From contig JBGOTD010000049.1 of the NCBI GenBank assembly GCA_041476285.1, forward strand, positions 1 to 5,609: a stretch of DNA of 5,609 nt, in the 5' to 3' direction. Source of the stretch: UBA12276 sp041476285 (GTDB taxonomy: Archaea > Micrarchaeota > Micrarchaeia > Micrarchaeales > Micrarchaeaceae). A program made the translations under genes and the position numbers. Below, in pieces: positions 1 to 3,793 of this stretch. Position 1 is the first letter of the stretch, and every line of letters starts with the position of its first letter. The notes beneath the pieces are model-generated. The model saw only the letters and a program-made list of their open reading frames with translations, searched no databases and was not told where the DNA came from.

Positions 1-52
1 CCACAACAGAGAGCAAAATCACTGCTGCCATCAATCCAGTATGTCTGTTCAT
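1..52 (-). CDS. N-terminus of a probable exported or membrane protein (cut by window edge)
   Basis: Reading the minus strand from an ATG at 52-50 gives an open frame to the window edge, MNRHTGLMAAVILLSVV. This is a short charged start followed by an uninterrupted hydrophobic stretch, the pattern of a signal peptide or N-terminal membrane anchor. A TATA-like element (TTTAAATA, 75-82) is centred about 26 nt before the ATG. Transcription would therefore start almost at the start codon, and I infer a leaderless message. No ribosome-binding motif precedes the ATG, in line with that. It is divergent from the exported-protein gene beginning at 144. Only 17 codons are visible, so the product cannot be named and the frame itself is only moderately certain. 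Confidence 0.5.
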   Translation of the reverse strand, partial: MNRHTGLMAAVILLSVV

Positions 53-74
53 CAGAAAGAGTTGGATGATAATC

Positions 75-82
75 TATTTAAA
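75..82 (-). promoter_or_regulatory. TATA box for the truncated left-edge gene
   Basis: The minus strand reads TTTAAATA inside a longer AT tract (75-88). Its centre is about 26 nt from the ATG at 52, the usual archaeal TATA-to-start-site distance, which predicts a leaderless transcript. Spacing and composition are the only evidence. Confidence 0.5.
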
Positions 83-117
83 TAAATAGTATGGATACCG
101 GCCTCTTTTCAGTTAAC

Positions 118-125
118 TTTATATA
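118..125 (+). promoter_or_regulatory. TATA box for the secreted-protein gene
   Basis: TTTATATA is centred about 22 nt upstream of the ATG at 144. Archaeal transcription normally starts about 22-27 nt downstream of the TATA centre. The message would thus begin at or beside the start codon, as in a leaderless gene. No GTGAT or GGTGA motif lies before the ATG. Confidence 0.5.
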
Positions 126-143
126 TGAAAATAAACATCGTTA

Positions 144-1199
144 ATGAAGATTCAGATGGTAGAGAAAAAGTCAATGGGAAATGTTTCTTATGTTGAAAAA
201 GGCAGGGGGCTGGCATTTTTGGGCAGTACCGGAGACCACCTGCTGAAATTGGAAAGGAAAATAGGGAAAACAGCAAAGCGCAGCATTGCTGTGGCGGGGC
301 TTGCGGTGCTGCTTCTCCCGACAGGTATGCTCCGTGGTGGATACCCGCCTGGCGCTTTTGGCGCCGAGGATAGCAGTGCAAGCACGAAGACTTCATTGAA
401 AACAAAGGGCGCTGCAAAAGGCAGCATGAAGGATCTTGAATCAAGGAAATATGACATACAGCAGACATTGGCAATAAATAATGCAAACTATTCGAGCGAT
501 GTCATAGGATGCATCGTGCGGATTCCAGCTACGAAGGAATTCGGCCAGGCTTTCCTGCTTAATGGGGTTACTGACAAGGGCTACTGGTATCAGGTGGGAA
601 TATCCCAGGGTTTTTACCTGGAAACTTTCAATGATGATAAATTCAGCATTGCCTACCAGGTATCGGATCCTGAGGGCAAACTGCTGCACACTACAATCCA
701 GCTGAGGAACAGCATCGAGCCAAATAAGGATTACGTAATAGCCATGAGAATTGAGGACAGGTATGCGATTGCGTCGGTGTCGGATGCCTCCGGGAATATG
801 ATCAAAAAGATTATTGGACCCGCATTCGGATCCAGCAGGTTTGTTGGGGAGCAATGGAACCTTAAAAACGGTTCCATATACTTTACAGGGCCCATGACCG
901 AAATAAGCAGCGTAAATGAGACAGTAAAGGCAAACAGCATAACATACATACTAACAAGCCCCATGCCTGTGAACGGAGCGGATTACATCCTTGTGTCGAA
1001 TATAGCAAATAGCTTGAGGTTAGGTGTAAGCGTTGTACCTAGCGTTACCTATGTTTCCGGCTCTTTGTTTTTCATGGGCGATAACAAGACGGAATTAAAA
1101 ATGAGAAATTATGTTGAGAGCCTGACTTCCACAGAAGTGGAGATTGATGGCAAAAAAACGAAGGGATATGCATTTACCACTTCTTCTTTGGGTAAATGA
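144..1199 (+). CDS. Secreted or membrane-anchored protein of unknown function, 351 aa
   Basis: I do not recognise the family. The N-terminus is basic (KLERKIGKTAKR, residues 35-46), followed by a hydrophobic segment at about 47-63 and then AFGA-ED at about 71-76, which could be a signal-peptidase site. The hydrophobic core sits about 46 residues in, later than usual, so it may be an uncleaved anchor or the true start may be a later Met (5 or 11). A Ser/Thr/Lys/Gly-rich linker (about 75-100) leads to a body rich in alternating hydrophobic and aromatic residues (about 115-330). This includes a YWYQVGIS stretch near 148 and suggests beta-sandwich, lectin-like folding; that is inference. There is a single Cys (123), and no catalytic motif is evident. 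The ATG at 144 was chosen because it is the first Met after an in-frame stop (132-134) and sits at the TATA-predicted start site. The gene is divergent from another apparently exported protein and convergent with the mutarotase gene. Confidence 0.8.
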   Translation: MKIQMVEKKSMGNVSYVEKGRGLAFLGSTGDHLLKLERKIGKTAKRSIAVAGLAVLLLPTGMLRGGYPPGAFGAEDSSASTKTSLKTKGAAKGSMKDLESRKYDIQQTLAINNANYSSDVIGCIVRIPATKEFGQAFLLNGVTDKGYWYQVGISQGFYLETFNDDKFSIAYQVSDPEGKLLHTTIQLRNSIEPNKDYVIAMRIEDRYAIASVSDASGNMIKKIIGPAFGSSRFVGEQWNLKNGSIYFTGPMTEISSVNETVKANSITYILTSPMPVNGADYILVSNIANSLRLGVSVVPSVTYVSGSLFFMGDNKTELKMRNYVESLTSTEVEIDGKKTKGYAFTTSSLGK

Positions 1200-1223
1200 C
1201 CGGCATTAAGTAAGTAGTTCTAA

Positions 1224-1255
1224 TTTTTGCCGTGAGGTTGCATATTTTTGATTTT
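1224..1255 (+). terminator. Probable U-rich terminator of the secreted-protein gene
   Basis: Three T tracts (1224-1228, 1245-1249, 1252-1255) follow the stop codon at 1197-1199 on the coding strand. This is the pattern of archaeal oligo-U termination. A weak 5-bp stem (1201-1205 with 1228-1232) is present but probably not needed. No comparable T tract follows the opposing mutarotase gene in this 60-nt gap. Confidence 0.5.
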
Positions 1256-1259
1256 GGTA

Positions 1260-2102
1260 TTATGAAACCTCGGAGAGTATGCAGATTTGCGCAGTAAAAC
1301 TATCTACCTGGCCTGCGCCAAGGTCCTTAAAGTCTTTCCGTAGAAGTAAATCTGGAGATTCTGTCTGTGCAGACCTGCTCAGTGAGACTGCAGTTATTGG
1401 CTCTATGCAGACAAGCCCTTCACCTTTGTCCCAGATTTGTGTGTTCCCAAAATTATGGCTGAAATATACTCTGAATTCGGGTGTCTTGTAGCTTATAATA
1501 TTGCATCCTTCAATTACGGCTACGTTGCCTTTGTTGCCCCTGATCGTTTCAAGCTGCATTTCGGTGCTTTCTAAAGGATCCTTACCAAAACATTTTATTG
1601 TAGAGTTTTCAAGCGCCCTGAATGCAGGATGCCAGCCTATTGAATATGGCATTGTGTGGGCAGATGCATTTTCCACCTTTATTTTGAATACCAAACCTGT
1701 TTCGATTATTTCATAGCTTTTGGTGAGCTTGAAGGATCTTGGAAATACAGATATGTGCTCGCTTTTTGTGCTTTGGACCTCCTTTCCTGCCTCATAAATC
1801 TGCACCATCATCACGACACCGCTATGCTCATATATTTTCCATGGCATGTCGCGGGATATGCCGTGTTTTTCCATTGGGAAAGGTTTCCCGTTTATTGTGA
1901 TGCTGTCGTTTGGTGCCCGTCCGACAATCGGAAACATTACTATTTCGCTGTTTGGCCAGCCGCTGGTGGCTCCGTATCCCATAGGTGCGCCGCCATTCCA
2001 CATTACTTCCGTGCCGGTGCGCATTAAGCTGAATAGCTGTGCATTTAGTGTGTTTATTTCAGCAGTAGTCCCGTGCCTGCTTATCTTGATAGTTCCATTC
2101 AT
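1260..2102 (-). CDS. Aldose 1-epimerase (galactose mutarotase) family protein, 280 aa
   Basis: The family interconverts alpha and beta anomers of aldose sugars such as galactose or glucose in the cytoplasm without a cofactor; some members act on sugar phosphates. The sequence shows the family landmarks in order: MFPIVGR (56-62, with Arg62), EKHGISRD (78-85, His80), SIGWHPAF (154-161, His158, the expected acid) and CIEP (232-235, Glu234, the expected general base). All expected catalytic positions are therefore filled, and 280 aa is close to the usual length for LacX/YihR-type members. No signal peptide is visible. The start ATG at 2102-2100 is supported by GTGAT three nt upstream. The gene lies 45 nt downstream of the winged-helix gene, with no convincing TATA box in between, so the two are probably one transcript. 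The natural substrate cannot be read from the sequence. Confidence 0.92.
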   Translation of the reverse strand: MNGTIKISRHGTTAEINTLNAQLFSLMRTGTEVMWNGGAPMGYGATSGWPNSEIVMFPIVGRAPNDSITINGKPFPMEKHGISRDMPWKIYEHSGVVMMVQIYEAGKEVQSTKSEHISVFPRSFKLTKSYEIIETGLVFKIKVENASAHTMPYSIGWHPAFRALENSTIKCFGKDPLESTEMQLETIRGNKGNVAVIEGCNIISYKTPEFRVYFSHNFGNTQIWDKGEGLVCIEPITAVSLSRSAQTESPDLLLRKDFKDLGAGQVDSFTAQICILSEVS

Positions 2103-2110
2103 TTTATCAC
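2103..2110 (-). promoter_or_regulatory. GTGAT ribosome-binding site, mutarotase gene
   Basis: The minus strand reads GTGAT-AAA-ATG. GTGAT can pair with the AUCAC that lies just 5' of the CCUCC anti-Shine-Dalgarno core in a typical archaeal 16S rRNA tail. The motif and spacing are the same as at four other genes in this window, which makes the call much stronger than it would be alone. Confidence 0.75.
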
Positions 2111-2147
2111 AATGTGGTTTTGCTTTCGGCCATTAGAAGCATTTAGC

Positions 2148-2633
2148 TTAGAATGCCAAGTTCTCTTCACTGGTGTCCTTTCTTAAAACTACATTAATCG
2201 CTAACTTGTCGCAGACCTTTCTTCCCATCGGCGTTAATATAAAACATGTCGGATCGGTTTCATAGGTGTCTACATCGGCATACAATGATGTTGGATTTAC
2301 ATAAACATCTATCAGTTTCGCCTTTTGCAATTCCAGTAGCCCGATATGGCTAAAGGTTTCATGAGTTTCAAACTTGCCCTTTTCTTTTATTAATAGCAAC
2401 AGATCTTTCATTGCCTTGCCGGTCTCTGAGACATCATTAGATAACAATTCGGCAATTTCCTTTGATTTTGATTCGGTAAGTTCTTTTTGCCTTTTTTCAT
2501 AGCCGCCCCTGAGTTTTTCAACAGTACTTAATTGTCTGGTTCTAATTTTGACCGTTTCTGTTGCCAAATTGTCGACAATAGAAATTACTCTTTCAACTAC
2601 CGTTTCCTTCTTTGCAGTATCCTGCGTTACCAT
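2148..2633 (-). CDS. Coiled-coil plus winged-helix-like protein, 161 aa, unknown function
   Basis: Residues about 10-65 are highly charged and predicted helical (RTRQLSTVEKLRGGYEKRQK region), likely a coiled coil. Residues about 72-145 look like a winged helix-turn-helix: a helix (KAMKDLLLLIKEKG), a recognition-helix-like segment (FSHIGLLELQKAKLIDVY), a putative wing, then CFILTPMGRKVCDKL. The final stretch resembles the strand-plus-helix end of many archaeal wHTH regulators. I infer a DNA-binding or nucleoid-associated role, possibly regulating the mutarotase gene just downstream; no specific family is recognised. The frame extends upstream to a GTG at 2684, but I chose ATG 2633-2631. GTGAT lies 3 nt before it, and the extension would run through a good TATA box (2665-2672). 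Two Cys (130, 141) are present with no metal-site pattern. Confidence 0.8.
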   Translation of the reverse strand: MVTQDTAKKETVVERVISIVDNLATETVKIRTRQLSTVEKLRGGYEKRQKELTESKSKEIAELLSNDVSETGKAMKDLLLLIKEKGKFETHETFSHIGLLELQKAKLIDVYVNPTSLYADVDTYETDPTCFILTPMGRKVCDKLAINVVLRKDTSEENLAF

Positions 2634-2641
2634 ATTATCAC
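2634..2641 (-). promoter_or_regulatory. GTGAT ribosome-binding site that fixes the start of the winged-helix gene
   Basis: The minus strand reads AGTGAT-AAT-ATG. The motif decides between the longer GTG start at 2684 and ATG 2633 in favour of the latter, giving 161 rather than 178 aa. Confidence 0.75.
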
Positions 2642-2664
2642 TAAATAGACTATAATTCTGGTGA

Positions 2665-2672
2665 TATTTATA
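2665..2672 (-). promoter_or_regulatory. TATA box for the winged-helix/mutarotase unit
   Basis: The minus strand reads TATAAATA, close to the archaeal consensus, centred about 35 nt before ATG 2633. The predicted transcription start, near 2642, leaves a leader just long enough to hold the GTGAT site. Confidence 0.65.
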
Positions 2673-2692
2673 GCTTACCAACACAAATTTTT

Positions 2693-2700
2693 GAAAAATA
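2693..2700 (-). terminator. Possible oligo-U terminator after the 75-aa gene
   Basis: The minus strand reads TATTTTTC about 53 nt after the stop codon of the 75-aa gene and just upstream of the next gene's TATA box. A single T5 tract is weak evidence, but the position is appropriate for separating the two units. Confidence 0.35.
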
Positions 2701-2704
2701 GATT

Positions 2705-2721
2705 GGATTCGAACTTGTCCT
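2705..2721. repeat. Short tRNA-locus-like fragments
   Basis: On the plus strand, ggattcgaac (2705-2714) matches the T-loop of the tRNA-Gly gene (ggatttgaac, 3069-3078) at 9 of 10 positions. The overlapping aacttgtcct (2712-2721) is identical to 3163-3172, just upstream of the tRNA promoter. The flanks cannot form a tRNA T-stem, so this is not a functional tRNA. Debris from recombination at the tRNA locus is one explanation; chance is the other. Confidence 0.35.
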
Positions 2722-2728
2722 AGAGAAC

Positions 2729-2775
2729 AAAATCATTCGCGATTGCCGAGCATTATGCGGCAGGAGAATGATTTT
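2729..2775. repeat. Inverted repeat with 10-bp perfect arms at the end of the 75-aa gene
   Basis: The arms aaaatcattc (2729-2738) and gaatgatttt (2766-2775) are perfectly complementary. Between them a second stem, tgccg (2744-2748) with cggca (2758-2762), encloses a 9-nt loop. The structure overlaps the last seven or so codons and the stop codon (2753-2755) of the minus-strand 75-aa gene. In RNA it would be a long two-part hairpin at the 3' end of that message, possibly a 3'-end stabiliser or processing site. Alternatively it is an insertion-end structure. Confidence 0.6.
2739..2748 (-). repeat. Direct copy of the 3' end of tRNA-Gly (attachment-site-like)
   Basis: The minus strand reads CGGCAATCGC, identical over 10 bp and in the same orientation as the last ten paired bases of the tRNA-Gly gene (plus-strand 3059-3068). 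It lies 320 bp downstream of the original. A short copy of a tRNA 3' end downstream of the intact gene is what tRNA-targeted integration leaves behind. The match is short and no integrase is visible, so this remains tentative. Confidence 0.4.
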
Positions 2776-2980
2776 TGAATTCTCCGTTGGCTGCTCTGAT
2801 CTTATATATTCTTAACAAATTCCCTGCGGCTAGTTGATAGCTTGATTTGCCTACTAGGGCAGGACTCGTGCTGGATCCTCTCAATAAATGGCCTATGGCT
2901 TTTTTTAGATCGCTACTAGATGCCGAAAAGGGATCCTCAACTACCTTCTTGATCAAATCGATCATTTTATTATCGTTCAT
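2753..2980 (-). CDS. Small orphan protein, 75 aa, predicted mostly helical
   Basis: I do not recognise this protein. It begins MNDNKMIDLIKKVVEDPF and continues as amphipathic helix-like segments (LIKKVVED; DLKKAIGHLLRG at about 25-36; YQLAAGNLLRIYKIRAA at about 48-64). It has a Ser-rich break at 19-23 and a polar tail ending NHSPAA. There are no Cys, membrane segments or signal peptide. It is likely a real gene: it has a TATA-like element (3011-3018), a GTGAT site exactly 3 nt before the ATG at 2980-2978, and a frame ending cleanly at TAA 2753-2755. It sits between tRNA-Gly and a short direct copy of the tRNA's 3' end, with its stop codon inside a hairpin, so it may be the cargo of a very small insertion. 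Function is unknown. Confidence 0.65.
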   Translation of the reverse strand: MNDNKMIDLIKKVVEDPFSASSSDLKKAIGHLLRGSSTSPALVGKSSYQLAAGNLLRIYKIRAANGEFKNHSPAA

Positions 2981-2988
2981 TTTATCAC
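2981..2988 (-). promoter_or_regulatory. GTGAT ribosome-binding site, 75-aa gene
   Basis: The minus strand reads GTGAT-AAA-ATG, identical from GTGAT through ATG to the mutarotase site. This is the main support that the small open frame is translated. Confidence 0.7.
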
Positions 2989-3010
2989 AGTACCGTTATG
3001 AATTTTCTTA

Positions 3011-3018
3011 ATATAAAA
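3011..3018 (-). promoter_or_regulatory. TATA box for the 75-aa gene
   Basis: The minus strand reads TTTTATAT, centred about 35 nt before ATG 2980. The predicted transcription start is near 2988-2990, leaving a leader of about 10 nt that holds the GTGAT site. The same geometry is seen at the winged-helix gene. Confidence 0.55.
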
Positions 3019-3030
3019 ATCTTTCTAAAA
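3015..3030 (-). terminator. Possible oligo-U terminator of tRNA-Gly
   Basis: The minus strand carries T4 (3027-3030) and T5 (3015-3019) tracts 28-43 nt after the tRNA 3' end. Oligo-U tracts commonly end archaeal tRNA transcripts. The second tract overlaps the TATA box of the next gene, so termination and initiation signals may share the same bases. Confidence 0.35.
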
Positions 3031-3057
3031 GCTTGTCGTCCGTTTGACTTCGAAAGG

Positions 3058-3130
3058 TGCGATTGCCGGGATTTGAACCCGGGTTGCAGCCTTGGCAAGG
3101 CCGCGTCCTACCAGGCTAGACTACAATCGC
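3058..3130 (-). tRNA. tRNA-Gly (anticodon GCC)
   Basis: The minus strand folds into a complete cloverleaf. The acceptor GCGATTG/CAATCGC has seven perfect pairs. T8 and A9 are followed by a D-stem GTCT/GGAC with an AGCCTGGTA loop containing G18G19. The anticodon stem CGGCC/GGCTG has one G-U pair and a loop TTGCCAA, giving anticodon GCC, which reads GGC and GGU. The variable loop is the 4-nt CAAC, and the T-arm is CCGGG/CCCGG with loop TTCAAAT. The discriminator is A73 (3058). C35 and C36, the usual glycine identity bases, are present. The CCA tail is not encoded (CCT follows), so it must be added enzymatically. No intron or bulge is present. Confidence 0.97.
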
Positions 3131-3155
3131 AGTGCTATTCTATCTATAATTGATT

Positions 3156-3164
3156 AATTTATAA
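3156..3164 (-). promoter_or_regulatory. TATA box for tRNA-Gly
   Basis: The minus strand reads TTATAAATT, centred about 30 nt before the first base of the mature tRNA. This matches archaeal tRNA promoters, in which transcription starts a few nt upstream of the 5' end and RNase P trims the leader. Confidence 0.65.
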
Positions 3165-3219
3165 CTTGTCCTTTATTTTGACCAGTAGGGTTGTTGTTTG
3201 CTGTTGTATTACGGATTAA

Positions 3220-3621
3220 TTATGCTTGTGCAGTCTCTTCCGTCCTAAGTAAACCACTAACCATGCCGCCAAACCTGGCCAGGCCTCTAAGCAAAAATGG
3301 TTCTTTTTCTTCCTTTGGTTTTATTAGATCCATAGTTTCCTGGTCTACGTTTTTGTGCACGTATATCTTTAGAAGAATTGTATGTTTTGTTTTCGGATTT
3401 GCATTTGTGTCTTTTATTAGTCTCCTTGTTATTGCTTCGAGCTCTGGCGCCTGCGTGTTCTGGTTAAGGGCAAGTGCCTCCAATACCCCTGCGTATTTAT
3501 TATGCGATAATACTACTAACAATTTTTGATCGGCGGTGCTTCTTGCATGGTAAATGAGTCTATCTAGTGTTCCGCTAGAAACAGTTCTCCCTTTTGGTTC
3601 TGTGGTCGTCGTCATATTCAT
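3220..3621 (-). CDS. Orphan helical protein, 133 aa, possible LRV/HEAT-like repeats
   Basis: I do not recognise this family. After a Thr-rich start (MNMTTTTEPKGR) comes a helical core at about 17-102. Short Asn/Asp-containing turns separate Leu/Ile-rich helices: VVLSHNKYAGVLEALALN (about 36-53), NTQAPELEAITRRLIKDTN (55-73), NPKTKHTILLKIYVHKN (75-91), then VDQETMDLI. The N-x-x-T-x-x-x-L-x-x-L rhythm resembles leucine-rich-variant or HEAT-type alpha-solenoid repeats, which usually bind proteins. That resemblance is by eye and weak. The tail is Gly/Phe/Leu-rich with basic residues (LLRGLARFGGMVSGLLR, 110-126) and could be an amphipathic membrane-surface helix. There is no Cys or signal peptide. 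It has its own TATA box and a GTGAT site before ATG 3621-3619. The next Met is at residue 3, but the GTGAT spacing favours the first. It is divergent from proS. Confidence 0.75.
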   Translation of the reverse strand: MNMTTTTEPKGRTVSSGTLDRLIYHARSTADQKLLVVLSHNKYAGVLEALALNQNTQAPELEAITRRLIKDTNANPKTKHTILLKIYVHKNVDQETMDLIKPKEEKEPFLLRGLARFGGMVSGLLRTEETAQA

Positions 3622-3629
3622 GTAATCAC
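3622..3629 (-). promoter_or_regulatory. GTGAT ribosome-binding site, 133-aa gene
   Basis: The minus strand reads AGTGAT-TAC-ATG, with the same motif and 3-nt spacing as the other genes. It selects the first of two nearby in-frame ATGs. Confidence 0.75.
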
Positions 3630-3663
3630 TTTAATTGGTCGCCATCTTTCATCTATACGAAAG

Positions 3664-3671
3664 TATTTAAA
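3664..3671 (-). promoter_or_regulatory. TATA box for the 133-aa gene
   Basis: The minus strand reads TTTAAATA, centred about 46 nt before ATG 3621, which predicts a leader of about 20 nt. Repeated ACTTTTA elements lie immediately upstream. Confidence 0.55.
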
Positions 3672-3716
3672 CTTTTACTAAAATTTTGTATTTGTAAAAG
3701 TATCACTTTTAAGTGA
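3671..3716. repeat. Clustered ACTTTTA repeats and short palindromes between divergent promoters
   Basis: acttttac (3671-3678) and gtaaaagt (3694-3701) form a perfect 8-bp inverted repeat with a 15-nt spacer. A third copy, acttttaa (3705-3712), lies within tcacttttaagtga (3703-3716), itself a hairpin with 6-bp arms. The cluster abuts the TATA box of the 133-aa gene and lies 23 bp or more before the proS TATA box, the position expected for operator or activator sites. The region is AT-rich, so chance contributes. Confidence 0.4.
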
Positions 3717-3738
3717 AATGCCACGCTCTTGATAAAGG

Positions 3739-3745
3739 TTTATAA
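3739..3745 (+). promoter_or_regulatory. TATA box for proS
   Basis: TTTATAA, preceded by a purine-rich BRE-like stretch (gataaagg), predicts transcription from about 3767-3770 and a leader of about 25 nt before the TTG start. Confidence 0.6.
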
Positions 3746-3766
3746 CGATTATCACACTAATTATTC

Positions 3767-3780
3767 TATCAATATTGATA
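3767..3780. repeat. 14-bp perfect palindrome at the predicted proS transcription start
   Basis: TATCAATATTGATA reads the same on both strands and lies about 25-40 nt downstream of the proS TATA box, over the predicted start site. A repressor bound here would block initiation, so it is a candidate operator. It could also be chance in AT-rich DNA. Confidence 0.4.
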
Positions 3781-3785
3781 TGTCA

Positions 3786-3793
3786 GTGATATT
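3786..3793 (+). promoter_or_regulatory. GTGAT ribosome-binding site that supports the TTG start of proS
   Basis: The plus strand reads AGTGAT-ATT-TTG. The motif and 3-nt spacing match four other genes and mark TTG 3794 as the start, although no in-frame ATG is available near the N-terminus. Confidence 0.75.

Noticed and set aside
109..964. Minus-strand open frames opposite the secreted-protein gene
   Set aside because: They overlap a longer plus-strand frame with promoter and signal peptide, and show no ribosome-binding site or recognisable domain.
1279..2136. Plus-strand open frames opposite the mutarotase gene
   Set aside because: They are shadows of a gene with all family catalytic motifs on the minus strand.
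2634..2684. N-terminal extension of the winged-helix protein from GTG 2684
   Set aside because: The extension would encode the TATA box TATAAATA (2665-2672), and the GTGAT site marks ATG 2633 instead.
2701..2748. A second, degenerate tRNA gene (T-loop-like GTTCGAATCC on the minus strand)
   Set aside because: The flanking bases do not form a T-stem and no acceptor, D or anticodon arms can be found. It is recorded only as short tRNA-like fragments.
3191..3529. Plus-strand 112-aa frame opposite the 133-aa gene
   Set aside because: The minus-strand frame has a TATA box and GTGAT start. The plus frame has neither, and its hydrophobic look comes from antisense reading.
2103..3793. GTGAT motifs as C boxes (RUGAUGA) of C/D guide RNAs
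   Set aside because: Every copy is exactly 3 nt before a start codon and no paired D boxes at guide-RNA spacing were seen. A ribosome-binding role explains them better.
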